This document shows positions 1-10,248 of a DNA stretch of 64,000 bases, piece by piece. The stretch covers positions 1 through 64,000 of the forward strand of contig CAIPMW010000055.1 of NCBI GenBank assembly GCA_903866255.1. The letters are read 5' to 3'. The translations under genes were made by a program, and so were the position numbers. The notes beneath the pieces are model-generated. The model made no database searches. It was not told the origin of the DNA and worked only from the letters and a program-made list of their open reading frames with translations. Positions within the stretch are counted from its first letter, which is position 1. Each line of letters starts with the position of its first letter. The stretch comes from an uncultured Chlorobiaceae bacterium (GTDB taxonomy: Bacteria > Bacteroidota > Chlorobiia > Chlorobiales > Chlorobiaceae).

Positions 1-2
1 TG

Positions 3-149
3 ACGGCTATATTGCCACTGAAACGCAATACGGTTAAAGCATTGATTAAACGGGTAATCTGGATACAGCAAAGAAATGCCAAAGCGTATATGTCGCACCG
101 AAAAAAAATTGTTCAAAAACTTGGGCTAACTGTTCAAATGATGTTGTAG
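3..149 (+). CDS. C-terminal end of an unidentified CDS entering from the left edge (TAILPLKRNTVKALIKRVIWIQQRNAKAYMSHRKKIVQKLGLTVQMML*)
   Basis: Open frame from the window edge to TAG at 147-149; basic C-terminus; no family recognised. Confidence 0.35.
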   Translation, partial: TAILPLKRNTVKALIKRVIWIQQRNAKAYMSHRKKIVQKLGLTVQMML

Positions 150-578
150 GGCTATGGCAGTGATCCGATCCGAACAAAAACGCCGTTGGTTGATCATTTA
201 TAACGGTTTTTGAGCCGACGGGAGGTTGTCAAATTTAAAAAAAACAGGGGTTTTCTTTCTGGCACTACATATAGGAATGCTAAAAAGTATTCGTAGCGTA
301 TAAAATTGGGCTAAAGGCATGAATAAAAAAAATACCATGGTGGTACCAACACTTTTGATAACACCCCAACTTGTTATATTAGAACCGCTTGTGTTTTTTT
401 GACTGTATAAGACGAGTAAAATGTAGCCTTTCTGTGCTATTACTGTAATTGAGGCAGCTACTGCGCATGCGGCTTGATTCGCTCGAAATTCCTTATGCCA
501 GGGGGAAACGCTATATTGTTCTCCATTAATCCCCTTGACTATGGAGCTTGAACCGTATCACGTAACCCGACCCTTCTC

Positions 579-2789
579 ATGAACGAAAGCCCCGCCCTCT
601 CTCCAGGCGAAGAGCGCATCACTGGCGTGGTGGATAAGGTGAGCTTTTTCAGCGAGTCGTCAGGGTTCACGGTTCTGCGTCTCAAGATAAAGGAGGATCG
701 TGATCTGGTAACGGTTGTGGGCTGTGTTGCGGCCGTCAATACGGGTCAACATATCGAAGCTGTCGGTTGCTGGCAGAACGACAAAACATGGGGTATCCAG
801 TTCAAGGCGACGCATCTTGTGGTTATTCCGCCTGATACGCTTGAGGGGATTAAGAAATATCTCTCCTCTGGCATGGTCAAGGGTATTGGCCCCCATCTGG
901 CGAAGGTGCTGGTGAAGGCTTACGGGATGGAGGTCTTCACGGTTATTGAGGAGCATTCTGAACAACTGCTTGGGCTTCCCGGTATTGGCAAGAAAAAGTT
1001 GCAGCAGATTGTTGCTGGCTGGTCGGAGCAGAAGGCGATTAAAAAGATCATGCTCTTTCTTCATTCGCATGGAGTGAGTACGTCGAAAATTGCCCGGATA
1101 TTTCGGGTTTATGGCGATGATGCGGTGGCTGTGGTGAGTGCCAACCCCTATCGCCTGATCCATGATATTCCCGGAATCGGTTTTAAAAGCGCCGACCAGA
1201 TTGCCCGGAACATTGGGATCCCCATGGATTCCCCCTTTCGTGCGCGGGCGGGCATCGGGTATACGCTTCAGGAACTCTCCCTTGAGGGGCACTGCAAGGT
1301 GCCGGAACCCATGCTGCTCGAAGCCTTCAGGAGGTTGTTGACCATGCCTGAATCGGTTCTGGATGAGGCGCTCCGGCAGGAGCTCTCCATTGGCACCATT
1401 GTTGCCGTTGAGGAGGAGGGCAAAAAAAGTTACTACATGGTCTCACTTTTTCGAGCCGAGACCGGGGTGGCCAAGAGCATCCGCCGTATTATGCAGGGTG
1501 TGCTTCCATGGAAGAACCTTGATCCGGTAAAGGTTATTCCGAAATCGGAAAAGAGGTCAGCCATTGAGTTATCGGAGTCGCAGCGCAGTGCCGTGGCGCT
1601 TGCGCTGTCGAGCAAGTTTCTTGTTATTACCGGTGGGCCTGGCGTGGGTAAGACCACCATCATCAACACGATTCTCGACATTCTTGAGGGTGAAGAGTTG
1701 ACGGTGCTCCTGTGTGCTCCAACCGGACGGGCGGCCAAGAGGCTGTCGGAGGCGACCGGTATGGAAGCGAAAACCATCCACCGGCTGCTTGAATTTGACC
1801 CCTTTCTGCGCGACTTCCGGCGTGGCAAATCGAATCCGCTTGAAGCTGATCTGGTTATTGTGGATGAGGCCTCCATGATTGATGTGGTGCTGATGAATCG
1901 CCTGCTGGAGGCCATCTCCAGCCGTTCAGCCTTGATTTTTGCCGGTGACGTTGATCAGCTTCCACCTGTTGGACCAGGATTTGTGCTTGCTGACATGATT
2001 CATTCCGAAGCTCTTCCGGTGGTGCGTTTGACCGAGATATTTCGGCAGGCTGAAAGCTCGATGATTATTGTCAATGCTCACCGGATCAACCGGGGCGAGT
2101 TCACGATTCCTTCCCATGAAGCAGGCGCAGAACTCTCTGATTTTTACGTCGTCCCCTCCGAGAGCACGGAGGATATTCAGCGCAGGCTTTTGCTTGTGGT
2201 GGCCGAGCGTATTCCTGAGCGTTTCGGTATGGATCGGCTGAACGATATTCAGGTGCTGACCCCCATGAACAAGGGTCCGCTTGGCACCAGAGTGCTGAAT
2301 ACTTTGCTTCAGGAACGGCTGAACCCGCACGCTCGCCGAAAACTTGTGCGGTTTGAAGTCACTTATGCGGAGGGAGACAAGGTGATCCAGTTGGTCAACA
2401 ATTACGACAAAGAGGTCTTCAATGGTGATATCGGGCGCATTGCGGTGGTTGACGAAGAGGAGAGTACGCTCAGTGTTCTTTTCGATGGAAGGGAGGTGCG
2501 TTATGAATCCGGCGAGCTGGAGGAGATTGCACTTGCCTATGCCATCACCATCCACAAAAGCCAGGGTTCAGAGTACCCTGCGGTGGTGATACCGCTCTCC
2601 ATGCAGCACTTTACGATGCTTGAACGGAACCTTGTCTACACTGCGGTGACAAGGGCAAAAAAGCTGGTGATGATTATCGGCGACCCGAAGGCGCTCTTTA
2701 CCGCAGTCGGCAATAAACGCTCTTCGCAGAGGATGACCGGTCTTGCTTCCATGATTTCGGGTGGAACAGACGATCACCTGCGTCAGTAA
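579..2789 (+). CDS. recD2: RecD2-like ATP-dependent DNA helicase
   Basis: Walker A GGPGVGKTT, DEASM, C-terminal IHKSQGSEYP and VYTAVTRAKK helicase motifs; helix-hairpin-helix-like N-terminal region. Confidence 0.93.
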   Translation: MNESPALSPGEERITGVVDKVSFFSESSGFTVLRLKIKEDRDLVTVVGCVAAVNTGQHIEAVGCWQNDKTWGIQFKATHLVVIPPDTLEGIKKYLSSGMVKGIGPHLAKVLVKAYGMEVFTVIEEHSEQLLGLPGIGKKKLQQIVAGWSEQKAIKKIMLFLHSHGVSTSKIARIFRVYGDDAVAVVSANPYRLIHDIPGIGFKSADQIARNIGIPMDSPFRARAGIGYTLQELSLEGHCKVPEPMLLEAFRRLLTMPESVLDEALRQELSIGTIVAVEEEGKKSYYMVSLFRAETGVAKSIRRIMQGVLPWKNLDPVKVIPKSEKRSAIELSESQRSAVALALSSKFLVITGGPGVGKTTIINTILDILEGEELTVLLCAPTGRAAKRLSEATGMEAKTIHRLLEFDPFLRDFRRGKSNPLEADLVIVDEASMIDVVLMNRLLEAISSRSALIFAGDVDQLPPVGPGFVLADMIHSEALPVVRLTEIFRQAESSMIIVNAHRINRGEFTIPSHEAGAELSDFYVVPSESTEDIQRRLLLVVAERIPERFGMDRLNDIQVLTPMNKGPLGTRVLNTLLQERLNPHARRKLVRFEVTYAEGDKVIQLVNNYDKEVFNGDIGRIAVVDEEESTLSVLFDGREVRYESGELEEIALAYAITIHKSQGSEYPAVVIPLSMQHFTMLERNLVYTAVTRAKKLVMIIGDPKALFTAVGNKRSSQRMTGLASMISGGTDDHLRQ

Positions 2790-2875
2790 TTATCCGGTTT
2801 TTTGTTACATTACGTGCCATTCGTTCCATCGGAGTGCAGGCTTGCAGGTATTTCTGAAATCATTAGCACTGTTTT

Positions 2876-4234
2876 ATGAAGATCGTGAAGACATTTAATC
2901 TGGTACGTCTCTGTATGTTCCAGATGGGTTTCGGCCTCATGCTCGGCTTTATTCAGGATATCCTGAACCGGGTCATGATCAAGGAACTCCTTCTGCCAGC
3001 AACGATCGCGCTCGGGCTTATCAGCCTTAAGGAGCTTCTGGCTATGTTCGGCGTCAAGGTATGGATCGGCAACATGTCGGACCGGTTCAGCATTTTTGGT
3101 TATCACAGGACACCCTACATCCTTCTCGGGCTGTTGAGCTGCGTTGTCGCCTTCGTGCTTTCACCGGCGGCGGCCTATGAAGTGAAGATAGGCGGAACCG
3201 CCTTTTCTGAAATGCTGCCGGCTCTTTTGACTGATATCGGTTTGTGGAAGCTCGCCTTTATTTTTCTGCTGTTCGGTTTTGGTCTGCAGGTCGCGACTAC
3301 GGCCTATTACGCACTGATTGCTGATGTTGTGCCAGAAGAGCATATCGGCAAGATAACCGGAGCAAGCTGGACCCTCATGGTACTGACCGCTATCATTTCG
3401 AATTGGAACATTGGCAATTATCTGAAGGTTTTTACCCCTGAACGGCTGACGCAGGTGGCTGAAATTGGCGGTCTTGTCACACTCTGCTTCGGGCTTGTGG
3501 CTGTTCTCGGAGTGGAAAACCGCAATGCGGAGGCAGCCCAGGGCAAGGGAAAGCACAGCATCAGCTTTGCCCAGTCTGTGCGCCTGCTCTCCTCGTCTCC
3601 GAGGACGCTGCAGTTCGCCTTCTACATTTTTATCTCCATTTTTGCGCTCTTTGCCAACGAAGTTGTCATGGATCCTTTTGGTGCTGAAGTGTTCGGGATG
3701 CCGGTTTCAGAAACGACCAAGCTGTTCAAGCCGATGATGGGCGGCACCCAGCTCATTTTCATGCTTGTTACCGGTTTTCTGCTTTCACGGATCGGCTTCA
3801 AGCGGGGTGCCTATTTTGGTAATACGTTCAGTGCGGTCGGATTCGCCGTCATTATTGCCGCAGGTTTCATGCACGACCAGTCACTGCTTCGCATCGGTCT
3901 TGTGGTGACCGGTATGGGGCTCGGTGCGGCAAGTGTTTCCAACATCTCAATGATGATGAACATGACAGCGGGCCGCAGCGGTATCTATATCGGCCTCTGG
4001 GGCACCGCCCAGAGCCTTGCCATCTTTATCGGCCATTCCGGAGCGGGCGTGATCCGCGATGTGATCTATACCCTGTCCGGCAACCACATGTTGGCCTATG
4101 CCGTTATATTTGTTATTGAGATCCTTGCTTTTACGGCATCGAGCCTCTTGCTGCCCCATATTTCCAAAGAGGCTTTCGAGGCCGAAAGCGAAGCGAAAAT
4201 GTCGGAATTCGCCGTTACAGCGAAGGCCGGTTGA
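2876..4234 (+). CDS. PucC/BCH2-family MFS protein (light-harvesting / pigment-associated)
   Basis: 12-TM-like MFS protein; 'GFIQDILNRVMIKELLLPATIALGLISLKELLAMFGVKVWIGNMSD' resembles the PucC/LhaA family. Confidence 0.75.
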   Translation: MKIVKTFNLVRLCMFQMGFGLMLGFIQDILNRVMIKELLLPATIALGLISLKELLAMFGVKVWIGNMSDRFSIFGYHRTPYILLGLLSCVVAFVLSPAAAYEVKIGGTAFSEMLPALLTDIGLWKLAFIFLLFGFGLQVATTAYYALIADVVPEEHIGKITGASWTLMVLTAIISNWNIGNYLKVFTPERLTQVAEIGGLVTLCFGLVAVLGVENRNAEAAQGKGKHSISFAQSVRLLSSSPRTLQFAFYIFISIFALFANEVVMDPFGAEVFGMPVSETTKLFKPMMGGTQLIFMLVTGFLLSRIGFKRGAYFGNTFSAVGFAVIIAAGFMHDQSLLRIGLVVTGMGLGAASVSNISMMMNMTAGRSGIYIGLWGTAQSLAIFIGHSGAGVIRDVIYTLSGNHMLAYAVIFVIEILAFTASSLLLPHISKEAFEAESEAKMSEFAVTAKAG

Positions 4235-4241
4235 TGGTAAC

Positions 4242-5195
4242 ATGGAATCACCAAACATGACATACGTTTTTGGACCGGTATCCTCCAGGCGGCTGGGGCA
4301 ATCGCTTGGCGTTGATCTCCTTCCGTCAAAAAGCTGCACCTGGAACTGCCTCTACTGTCAGTTAGGCAAGACCAAAAGCTTTGTTACGGAACGGCAGGAG
4401 TTTTTCTCCCGCGAAGAGATACTGGAGGAGATTCGTCAAGCCTTGACGCTCAACACCAATCTCGACTGGGTCACCTTTGTCGGTTCCGGCGAAACCTTGC
4501 TCTACAAGGGAATTGGCTGGCTTATTGCCGAGACGAAAAAGCTCACCACGGTTCCTGTCGCGGTTATCACCAATGGATCGCTGCTTTATCTGCAGGAGGT
4601 TCGTGAAGAGCTGCTTCAGGCTGATGCGGTGCTTCCCTCGCTCAACGCAGGGTCGGAGGCGCTCCATAACAAGATTGATCGACCAGCTTCGGGATTGACA
4701 TTTCAGCAGCATATTGAAGGGCTTGCTGCATTTCGCAGCCAGTATAAAGGCCGCCTCTGGATTGAGGTGATGCTGCTTGGCGGTATCAACGACTCCGACG
4801 AAGCTCTTTACGATCTCGCAAGTGTGCTTAAGGAGATCAATCCAGATATGGTGCATCTGGTTCTGCCGACCCGTCCGGCCCCTGAGCAGCAGGTGCAGCT
4901 TCCTTCCGATGAGCGTCTTGAACGCGCCATCGCGATTCTTTCGGAAGCCGCCACCGTTGTCAATCCGCTCAAAGGCAACATGGATCTGCGCAAGGCTCCT
5001 GACCTGCTTGAGGCTGTTACCGCCATTGTCTCCCGCCATCCCGTGCAGCAGCGCGAGTTGCAGAAGGCTGTTGCCGACTGCTTTCCCGACGGCAGCGCAA
5101 AAGCTGACGAGGTGGTGCAGCAGATCTTCGCCACTGCTCGCTTCAAGCTTGTTGAGCACAACGGGGAGCCGTATTGGGTGATGCGGACGGCGTGA
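4242..5195 (+). CDS. Radical SAM protein
   Basis: CTWNCLYCQLG (CxxxCxxC) after 'GPVSSRRLGQSLGVDLLP'; ORF track start 4098 lies inside the previous gene, so ATG 4242 or 4257 is more likely. Confidence 0.88.
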   Translation: MESPNMTYVFGPVSSRRLGQSLGVDLLPSKSCTWNCLYCQLGKTKSFVTERQEFFSREEILEEIRQALTLNTNLDWVTFVGSGETLLYKGIGWLIAETKKLTTVPVAVITNGSLLYLQEVREELLQADAVLPSLNAGSEALHNKIDRPASGLTFQQHIEGLAAFRSQYKGRLWIEVMLLGGINDSDEALYDLASVLKEINPDMVHLVLPTRPAPEQQVQLPSDERLERAIAILSEAATVVNPLKGNMDLRKAPDLLEAVTAIVSRHPVQQRELQKAVADCFPDGSAKADEVVQQIFATARFKLVEHNGEPYWVMRTA

Positions 5196-5222
5196 TTGAT
5201 TGCGCTTCTTATACGATAATAG

Positions 5223-5500
5223 AGCCCTGAAAGGGCGGGATAAGCTAGCGATGGGTGAAGCCCATCGATTCTCACGAACAGCATGTGCCGCCCATCGATC
5301 TATCAGGGAAGGAGTTACCCGATATGCATCCAGAGAGTACCGATAGATTCAGAGCCGGTAGGGATGCTACCATGCGGGATTAAGGAGATCGACTGACGAT
5401 GGGCGCTCGCATGGAGAGTTCTGCTCACCCAGGGCTGCACGCGGGCGCTGGGGATCACAGGGCTGCACCCTGTGTTAGCGGATAACGCCCTTTCAGGGCT
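5223..5500. repeat. Non-coding structured element with perfect 15-bp terminal inverted repeats
   Basis: AGCCCTGAAAGGGCG at 5223-5237 and its exact reverse complement CGCCCTTTCAGGGCT at 5486-5500; internal hairpins CGATGGG/CCCATCG (5249-5267), GGTAG/CTACC (5357-5371), CACAGGG/CCCTGTG (5456-5474). Confidence 0.8.
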
Positions 5501-5553
5501 AAAATAAGGGACAGAGTAAGGGTGATTCGATTGGGTTCTGCCATCACACAGCT

Positions 5554-7011
5554 TTATCCTGCATGAGGACAGGTGAGGGTGAATGTTGTGCCCTGGTTTG
5601 TTGCGCTGGTAACGCCAACCATGATCTGCTGAAGGTCAGCAAGTTTTTTGACGATAGAGAGCCCCAGCCCCAGCCCTCCGGTACTTGAACTTCTTGACTC
5701 ATCGACTCGGTAAAACCTTTCAAAAATAGCATTCAGCATCTCTTCAGGAATCCCGATTCCCTGGTCGATGATACTACAAACAACGTTGTCTGCGTCGTGT
5801 TTAATCTCTATGGATATTGTGGAGCCGGATGAGGAGTATTTAATGGCGTTCGATATAATATTTTCGAGTATCATGTCAAACATTCCGGGATCGACCGCAA
5901 TGTGTGCACTGTCGGCCTGATTGAAGGTGATTGAAATGCCTTTTGTCAGTGCTGTCGGAATCATGCGCTCTACCACATTTTCAACAAGAGGAGAGAGTGC
6001 TGTTACCATAATGTGTGGGGTCATCTTGTTGCTCTCGTAGCGGGCAAGCATCAATAACTGATCAATCAGACGGGCCATGCGGTTCAGCTCTTTGAGACAA
6101 AACTGAATCCTTGTTTCGTAGTGTTCCCGATCCCGTGGTTTGCGGATCAGCACTTCCAGAGTCCCCTTGACCACAGCAAGTGGAGTTTTCAGCTCGTGCG
6201 AAGCATCAGCGGTAAAGTGTTTTTCACGTTGAAACGCATCCTGCATACGACCAAAAAGAGCGTTGATGGTTGCGGCCAATCGATATAATTCATCGTGATG
6301 GAAGGGCAGGGGGATGCGTTCGTCAAGATTGCTCTGCGACATTTTTTCAGCCGTAGCAATAACCTTTTCTATCGGGCTGATGCTTTTGATTGCAATTGAG
6401 CGTGTGAGGAGAAAAAGTGGAAGAAGTATAACGGGAAATGAAAAGAGAAAAATGTCGCGCAGGTCATGCAGGACGATGAGTGCATTTTTAAGGGGAACGG
6501 CAATAATGAGATATCCCTCTCTTACGCCCTGTGGATTGGTGAGAGGCACCTGAGCCTGTCGCACCATTGAACCGCCAAAGTTGTTGGTGAAGTAGGATGT
6601 TCCTGACTGCCTTGGATTAAATGCAAGCACGCACCAGGAAAGACTGGCCGATTTATTGATAACCTCCCCGCTATTGTTAACGAGCTGGATAAACTCGGTA
6701 TCAACCTTCAGCTTGTCTTTCTTGTGCTTTCGCTCATAGTTGTTATCGATACGCCCTTCTTCATCATCAATATTATTCTTGAAGTCTTCAAATCCCTGAA
6801 AATTATCCGGGGATATATTTGAGTCAGCAAAGATTTCTGCAATCTCTTTTTTTAATTGATCGTCGAATTGTTTGTAGACGATTTTTTCAACCATAAAAAA
6901 GATGGTTGTAAAGACTATGGCAATTAAAAAGGCTGTAGCGATAGTGTAGTAGAATGCAATCCGGTTTCGCAAACTCATGACCGATGGCCCTTTAAAAGGA
7001 TATTTTATCAT
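5554..7011 (-). CDS. Sensor histidine kinase (HAMP, HisKA, HATPase_c)
   Basis: FTADASHELKTPLAVVKGTLEVL H-box, N-box NIISNAIKYS, GLGLGLSIVKKLA; ATG 7011 overlaps the response regulator stop (ATGA). Confidence 0.93.
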   Translation of the reverse strand: MIKYPFKGPSVMSLRNRIAFYYTIATAFLIAIVFTTIFFMVEKIVYKQFDDQLKKEIAEIFADSNISPDNFQGFEDFKNNIDDEEGRIDNNYERKHKKDKLKVDTEFIQLVNNSGEVINKSASLSWCVLAFNPRQSGTSYFTNNFGGSMVRQAQVPLTNPQGVREGYLIIAVPLKNALIVLHDLRDIFLFSFPVILLPLFLLTRSIAIKSISPIEKVIATAEKMSQSNLDERIPLPFHHDELYRLAATINALFGRMQDAFQREKHFTADASHELKTPLAVVKGTLEVLIRKPRDREHYETRIQFCLKELNRMARLIDQLLMLARYESNKMTPHIMVTALSPLVENVVERMIPTALTKGISITFNQADSAHIAVDPGMFDMILENIISNAIKYSSSGSTISIEIKHDADNVVCSIIDQGIGIPEEMLNAIFERFYRVDESRSSSTGGLGLGLSIVKKLADLQQIMVGVTSATNQGTTFTLTCPHAG

Positions 7012-7685
7012 ACCATCCCAGGTTCTCGAACGATATAGCCAACTCCCCTGATTGTCTGGATAAGGTTTCCGCAACCGGCAGCCTCAAGTTTCCTGCGCAA
7101 GAAGGTGATATAGACATCAATCACCGAGGTGTCCGAGTCAAAATGGATGTCCCAGACATGTTCAATGATGCGGCTTCTGGTACATACCCTGTCTTTGTTC
7201 CGAATCAGATACTCCAATAGCGCAAACTCTTTTGGCGTCAGTGTTATTTCACAAGAACCGGCGAATACCTGGTGGGTTGCCGGATTGATGCTCAGACTTC
7301 CTGCACTTAACGAGTCATCAGCCTTGTTTTTCGTTCTGAGCTGTACTCTGATTCGTGCCAGCAACTCTTCAAATTCAAAGGGCTTTTTTATGTAATCATT
7401 TGCACCAGCATCCAGTCCGAAAACAACATCTTCCAAAGTATCTTTAGCCGTCAAAAAGAGAATCGGCACCAGGCTGCCAGCTTTGCGGACCTGCCGGCAG
7501 ACCTCAATACCGCTTAATGCTGGAATCATCCAGTCAACGATGAGCAGGTCATACTCATTGGTCAACGCCAGATCAAGGCCGGATTTGCCATCGTAAGCAA
7601 CATCGACGGCAAAGTACTCTTCTTCGAGCCCATCTTTCAGAAAACCGGCTATGCCTGGCTCATCTTCAATAATGAGAAGTCTCAT
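7008..7685 (-). CDS. OmpR/PhoB-family response regulator
   Basis: MRLLIIEDEPGIAGFLKDGL receiver, phospho-acceptor region 'LLIVDWMIP', winged-helix C-terminus ending TIRGVGYIV. Confidence 0.95.
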   Translation of the reverse strand: MRLLIIEDEPGIAGFLKDGLEEEYFAVDVAYDGKSGLDLALTNEYDLLIVDWMIPALSGIEVCRQVRKAGSLVPILFLTAKDTLEDVVFGLDAGANDYIKKPFEFEELLARIRVQLRTKNKADDSLSAGSLSINPATHQVFAGSCEITLTPKEFALLEYLIRNKDRVCTRSRIIEHVWDIHFDSDTSVIDVYITFLRRKLEAAGCGNLIQTIRGVGYIVREPGMV

Positions 7686-7702
7686 GCGTTGGGTGTTAAA
7701 TG

Positions 7703-8233
7703 TTAATCTTTGTCGTCATCTTTTGCTGTTCCCCTGGATAGGGCTAAAATATCACCAAGAACTTCTTTCGGCTCTTTGCCATTGCTCTTTGCGATCTGTT
7801 CGACAGTTGCTTCTGGATTGTTGACAACAACTCCATTTTTTCCGAGTTGTTCGGTCAAGGCGGCCGGAGTGGTTTTCACAACCAGGGCAACGGTTTCAAG
7901 TGATGATGATGCAAGAGCATAAGCCGCCATTTTTGCTGGATTTTGTTTTTCCTCTTTCTCACCAAAAAGAGGTAGTACTGAAGCAATGGTGACAATGAGT
8001 GCAGTGCCGATAATTCCGATAGCAGGTTTCTTTGAGAAATATGAGGTAAATTGCTTCCAGTTCGAGATGAGGTGGAGAGCGACACCGCTGACAAGAAGCC
8101 AGCTCAGCCATTTGTGTGTTGGTTCAACCAGACCGATTTCAATATCAAAAAAAATCAGGAGACCGGTGACAGCGGAGATAGTAAATGCGCCCACAGCAAG
8201 AGGTGTTGCCCAGGATTTAATTGTTGTGTTCAT
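7703..8233 (-). CDS. DUF4405-like small membrane protein
   Basis: N-terminal TM helices with histidines 'EPTHKWLSWLLVSGVALHLISNWKQF'; directly upstream of the response regulator on the same strand. Confidence 0.65.
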   Translation of the reverse strand: MNTTIKSWATPLAVGAFTISAVTGLLIFFDIEIGLVEPTHKWLSWLLVSGVALHLISNWKQFTSYFSKKPAIGIIGTALIVTIASVLPLFGEKEEKQNPAKMAAYALASSSLETVALVVKTTPAALTEQLGKNGVVVNNPEATVEQIAKSNGKEPKEVLGDILALSRGTAKDDDKD

Positions 8234-8345
8234 GGTGTCGTCGAATTTAAGTATTTTTCAGTGTCGTACTTGTTTAATCTGCCTCCAATGTAGTATGGAA
8301 ATTCTTAAAGAAGCCTGAGATAAAGCTTAAAATTTACTTAAAATT

Positions 8346-9272
8346 ATGGGTGATGAACATCACTTATGCAACAAGATTGATTCTATGCGTTTTGACCATG
8401 ATGCCCTGCGGATTCGTGACGGCGAGCGAGTGACTCTTGCTGAACGATCAACGCTTGTTGAACCGGTGTACCGTTCCAGGCAAGAGTACAAAGAGATGCT
8501 TGCAGCACATGTAGATCAGTTGAGTAAACTACAGCAGGTTCACTATGCGGATAACCGTTATGCCCTTTTGCTGATTTTTCAGGCTATGGATGCCGCAGGT
8601 AAGGATGGTATGATACGACACGTGATGACCGGCGTCAATCCGCAGGGGTGTCAGGTTTTCAGTTTCAAGCATCCATCCGCCAAAGAACTTTATCATGATT
8701 TTCTCTGGAGGAGCAATCGTTGTCTTCCGGAACGGGGTCATATCGGCATATTTAACCGCTCCTATTACGAGGAGGTGCTTATTGTTCGGGTGCATCCAGA
8801 AATATTGGCCATGCAGGGTGTGCCAGATGAATTGATCAGAAAGAAAAAAGTCTGGGAACATCGTTATCAGTCGATTGTTGATATGGAAGACCACCTCTAT
8901 CGTAATGGCACCAGAGTCGTAAAATTTTTTCTTCACCTCTCAAGAGAGGAGCAACGGAAACGATTTTTGGCTCGCATTGATGCGCCCGAAAAAAACTGGA
9001 AATTCAGTGTAGCCGATCTGGAGGAGAGAAAGTACTGGAATGAATATATGCAGGCATATGAGGCCTGCTTCAGCGCCACAAGCAGCAAACACGCTCCGTG
9101 GTATGTTGTTCCGGCAGATGACAAACAGAATGCCCGATTGATTGTGTCGCGGATTATCGTTCAAACGTTGAGCGCTCTTGGTTTGTCCTATCCCTCGGCA
9201 AATGAAAAACGCCTCAAAGAGCTGGCAGATATTCGCAAGCAGTTGATGAAGGAGCGAGAGGATGGCGTATAA
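8346..9272 (+). CDS. Polyphosphate kinase 2 family protein (PPK2)
   Basis: [37 protein letters not shown] and [19 protein letters not shown] are PPK2 signatures; start may be 8385. Confidence 0.93.
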   Translation: MGDEHHLCNKIDSMRFDHDALRIRDGERVTLAERSTLVEPVYRSRQEYKEMLAAHVDQLSKLQQVHYADNRYALLLIFQAMDAAGKDGMIRHVMTGVNPQGCQVFSFKHPSAKELYHDFLWRSNRCLPERGHIGIFNRSYYEEVLIVRVHPEILAMQGVPDELIRKKKVWEHRYQSIVDMEDHLYRNGTRVVKFFLHLSREEQRKRFLARIDAPEKNWKFSVADLEERKYWNEYMQAYEACFSATSSKHAPWYVVPADDKQNARLIVSRIIVQTLSALGLSYPSANEKRLKELADIRKQLMKEREDGV

Positions 9273-9289
9273 TGGATGGTGACAGGCAC

Positions 9290-10045
9290 TCAAAATCGTA
9301 CAGGAATATCTCTTTCCCTGAGGTACTCCTTCGCTTCACGTATTGAGTGTTGCCGAAAGTGAAAAATTGAGGCTGCGAGCGCTGCGTCAGCACAACCTTT
9401 GGTAAATCCTTCATAGAGGTGTTCCAGATTGCCAGCTCCTCCCGACGCGATCACTGGAATATGTACTGAGGTTGAGACTTGTCGGAGAATGTCGTTGTCG
9501 TACCCCTCTTTGGTGCCGTCACGATCCATGCTGGTCAGAAGAATTTCCCCTGCGCCGAGTTCCTGGACTTTGTGGGCCCATTCAAGCGCTTCGTAGGGAG
9601 TCGCTTTTTTCCCGGAATGTGTATGCACCATGTAGTCATTCCCGATTTTCTTGATATCTATGGCAACCACAACGGCTTGTGAACCGTATTTTTCTGCGAT
9701 ACGGGTAATCAGTTCAGGATCATTGACTGCGGCTGTATTGACCGAAACTTTGTCGGCTCCGTGCAAAAAAACCTCTTTTGCACGTTCAACGGAGCTGATG
9801 CCCCCTCCAACAGTGAGCGGGATAAAGACCTCTCCTGAGACCTTCAATACCTCTTCAAGCGTTGTTTTGCGGGATTCAAGTGATGCTGAGATATCGAGAA
9901 AAACAAGCTCGTCAGCCAGTTCATTATTATAGAATCTCGCCTGTTCAAGGATGGAACCAGCATCCCTTAACCCCTCAAAGTTTATTCCTTTTACCACTCT
10001 TCCGTCCCGAACATCAAGACAGGGGATGATTCGCTTTGCTAACAT
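9290..10045 (-). CDS. hisF: Imidazole glycerol phosphate synthase subunit HisF
   Basis: [32 protein letters not shown] and [13 protein letters not shown]. Confidence 0.97.
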   Translation of the reverse strand: MLAKRIIPCLDVRDGRVVKGINFEGLRDAGSILEQARFYNNELADELVFLDISASLESRKTTLEEVLKVSGEVFIPLTVGGGISSVERAKEVFLHGADKVSVNTAAVNDPELITRIAEKYGSQAVVVAIDIKKIGNDYMVHTHSGKKATPYEALEWAHKVQELGAGEILLTSMDRDGTKEGYDNDILRQVSTSVHIPVIASGGAGNLEHLYEGFTKGCADAALAASIFHFRQHSIREAKEYLRERDIPVRF

Positions 10046-10248
10046 GACGTTGTAATGATCAATTTTTTCGTTCCCAGGTATTGATATTCAGGCGGTCAGC
10101 TTCATTCTGCCCTGAGCGCTATTTTTTTATATTGCCAATGTAAGCATTTAAAGGTATTAATGTCAGCATGTAAAGCGTGGGCAGAGCCGACCAGAGAGGC
10201 TGGACATTTATCTTTGACGCATTTTTGCACAACCATTTACCGACGATT

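Noticed and set aside
660-1292. Long minus-strand ORF (210 aa) opposite recD2
   Set aside because: Shadow ORF in the complementary strand of a well-supported gene; no motif, no RBS context.
8900-9300. Overlapping minus-strand ORFs opposite PPK2
   Set aside because: Shadow ORFs of a clear PPK2 gene.
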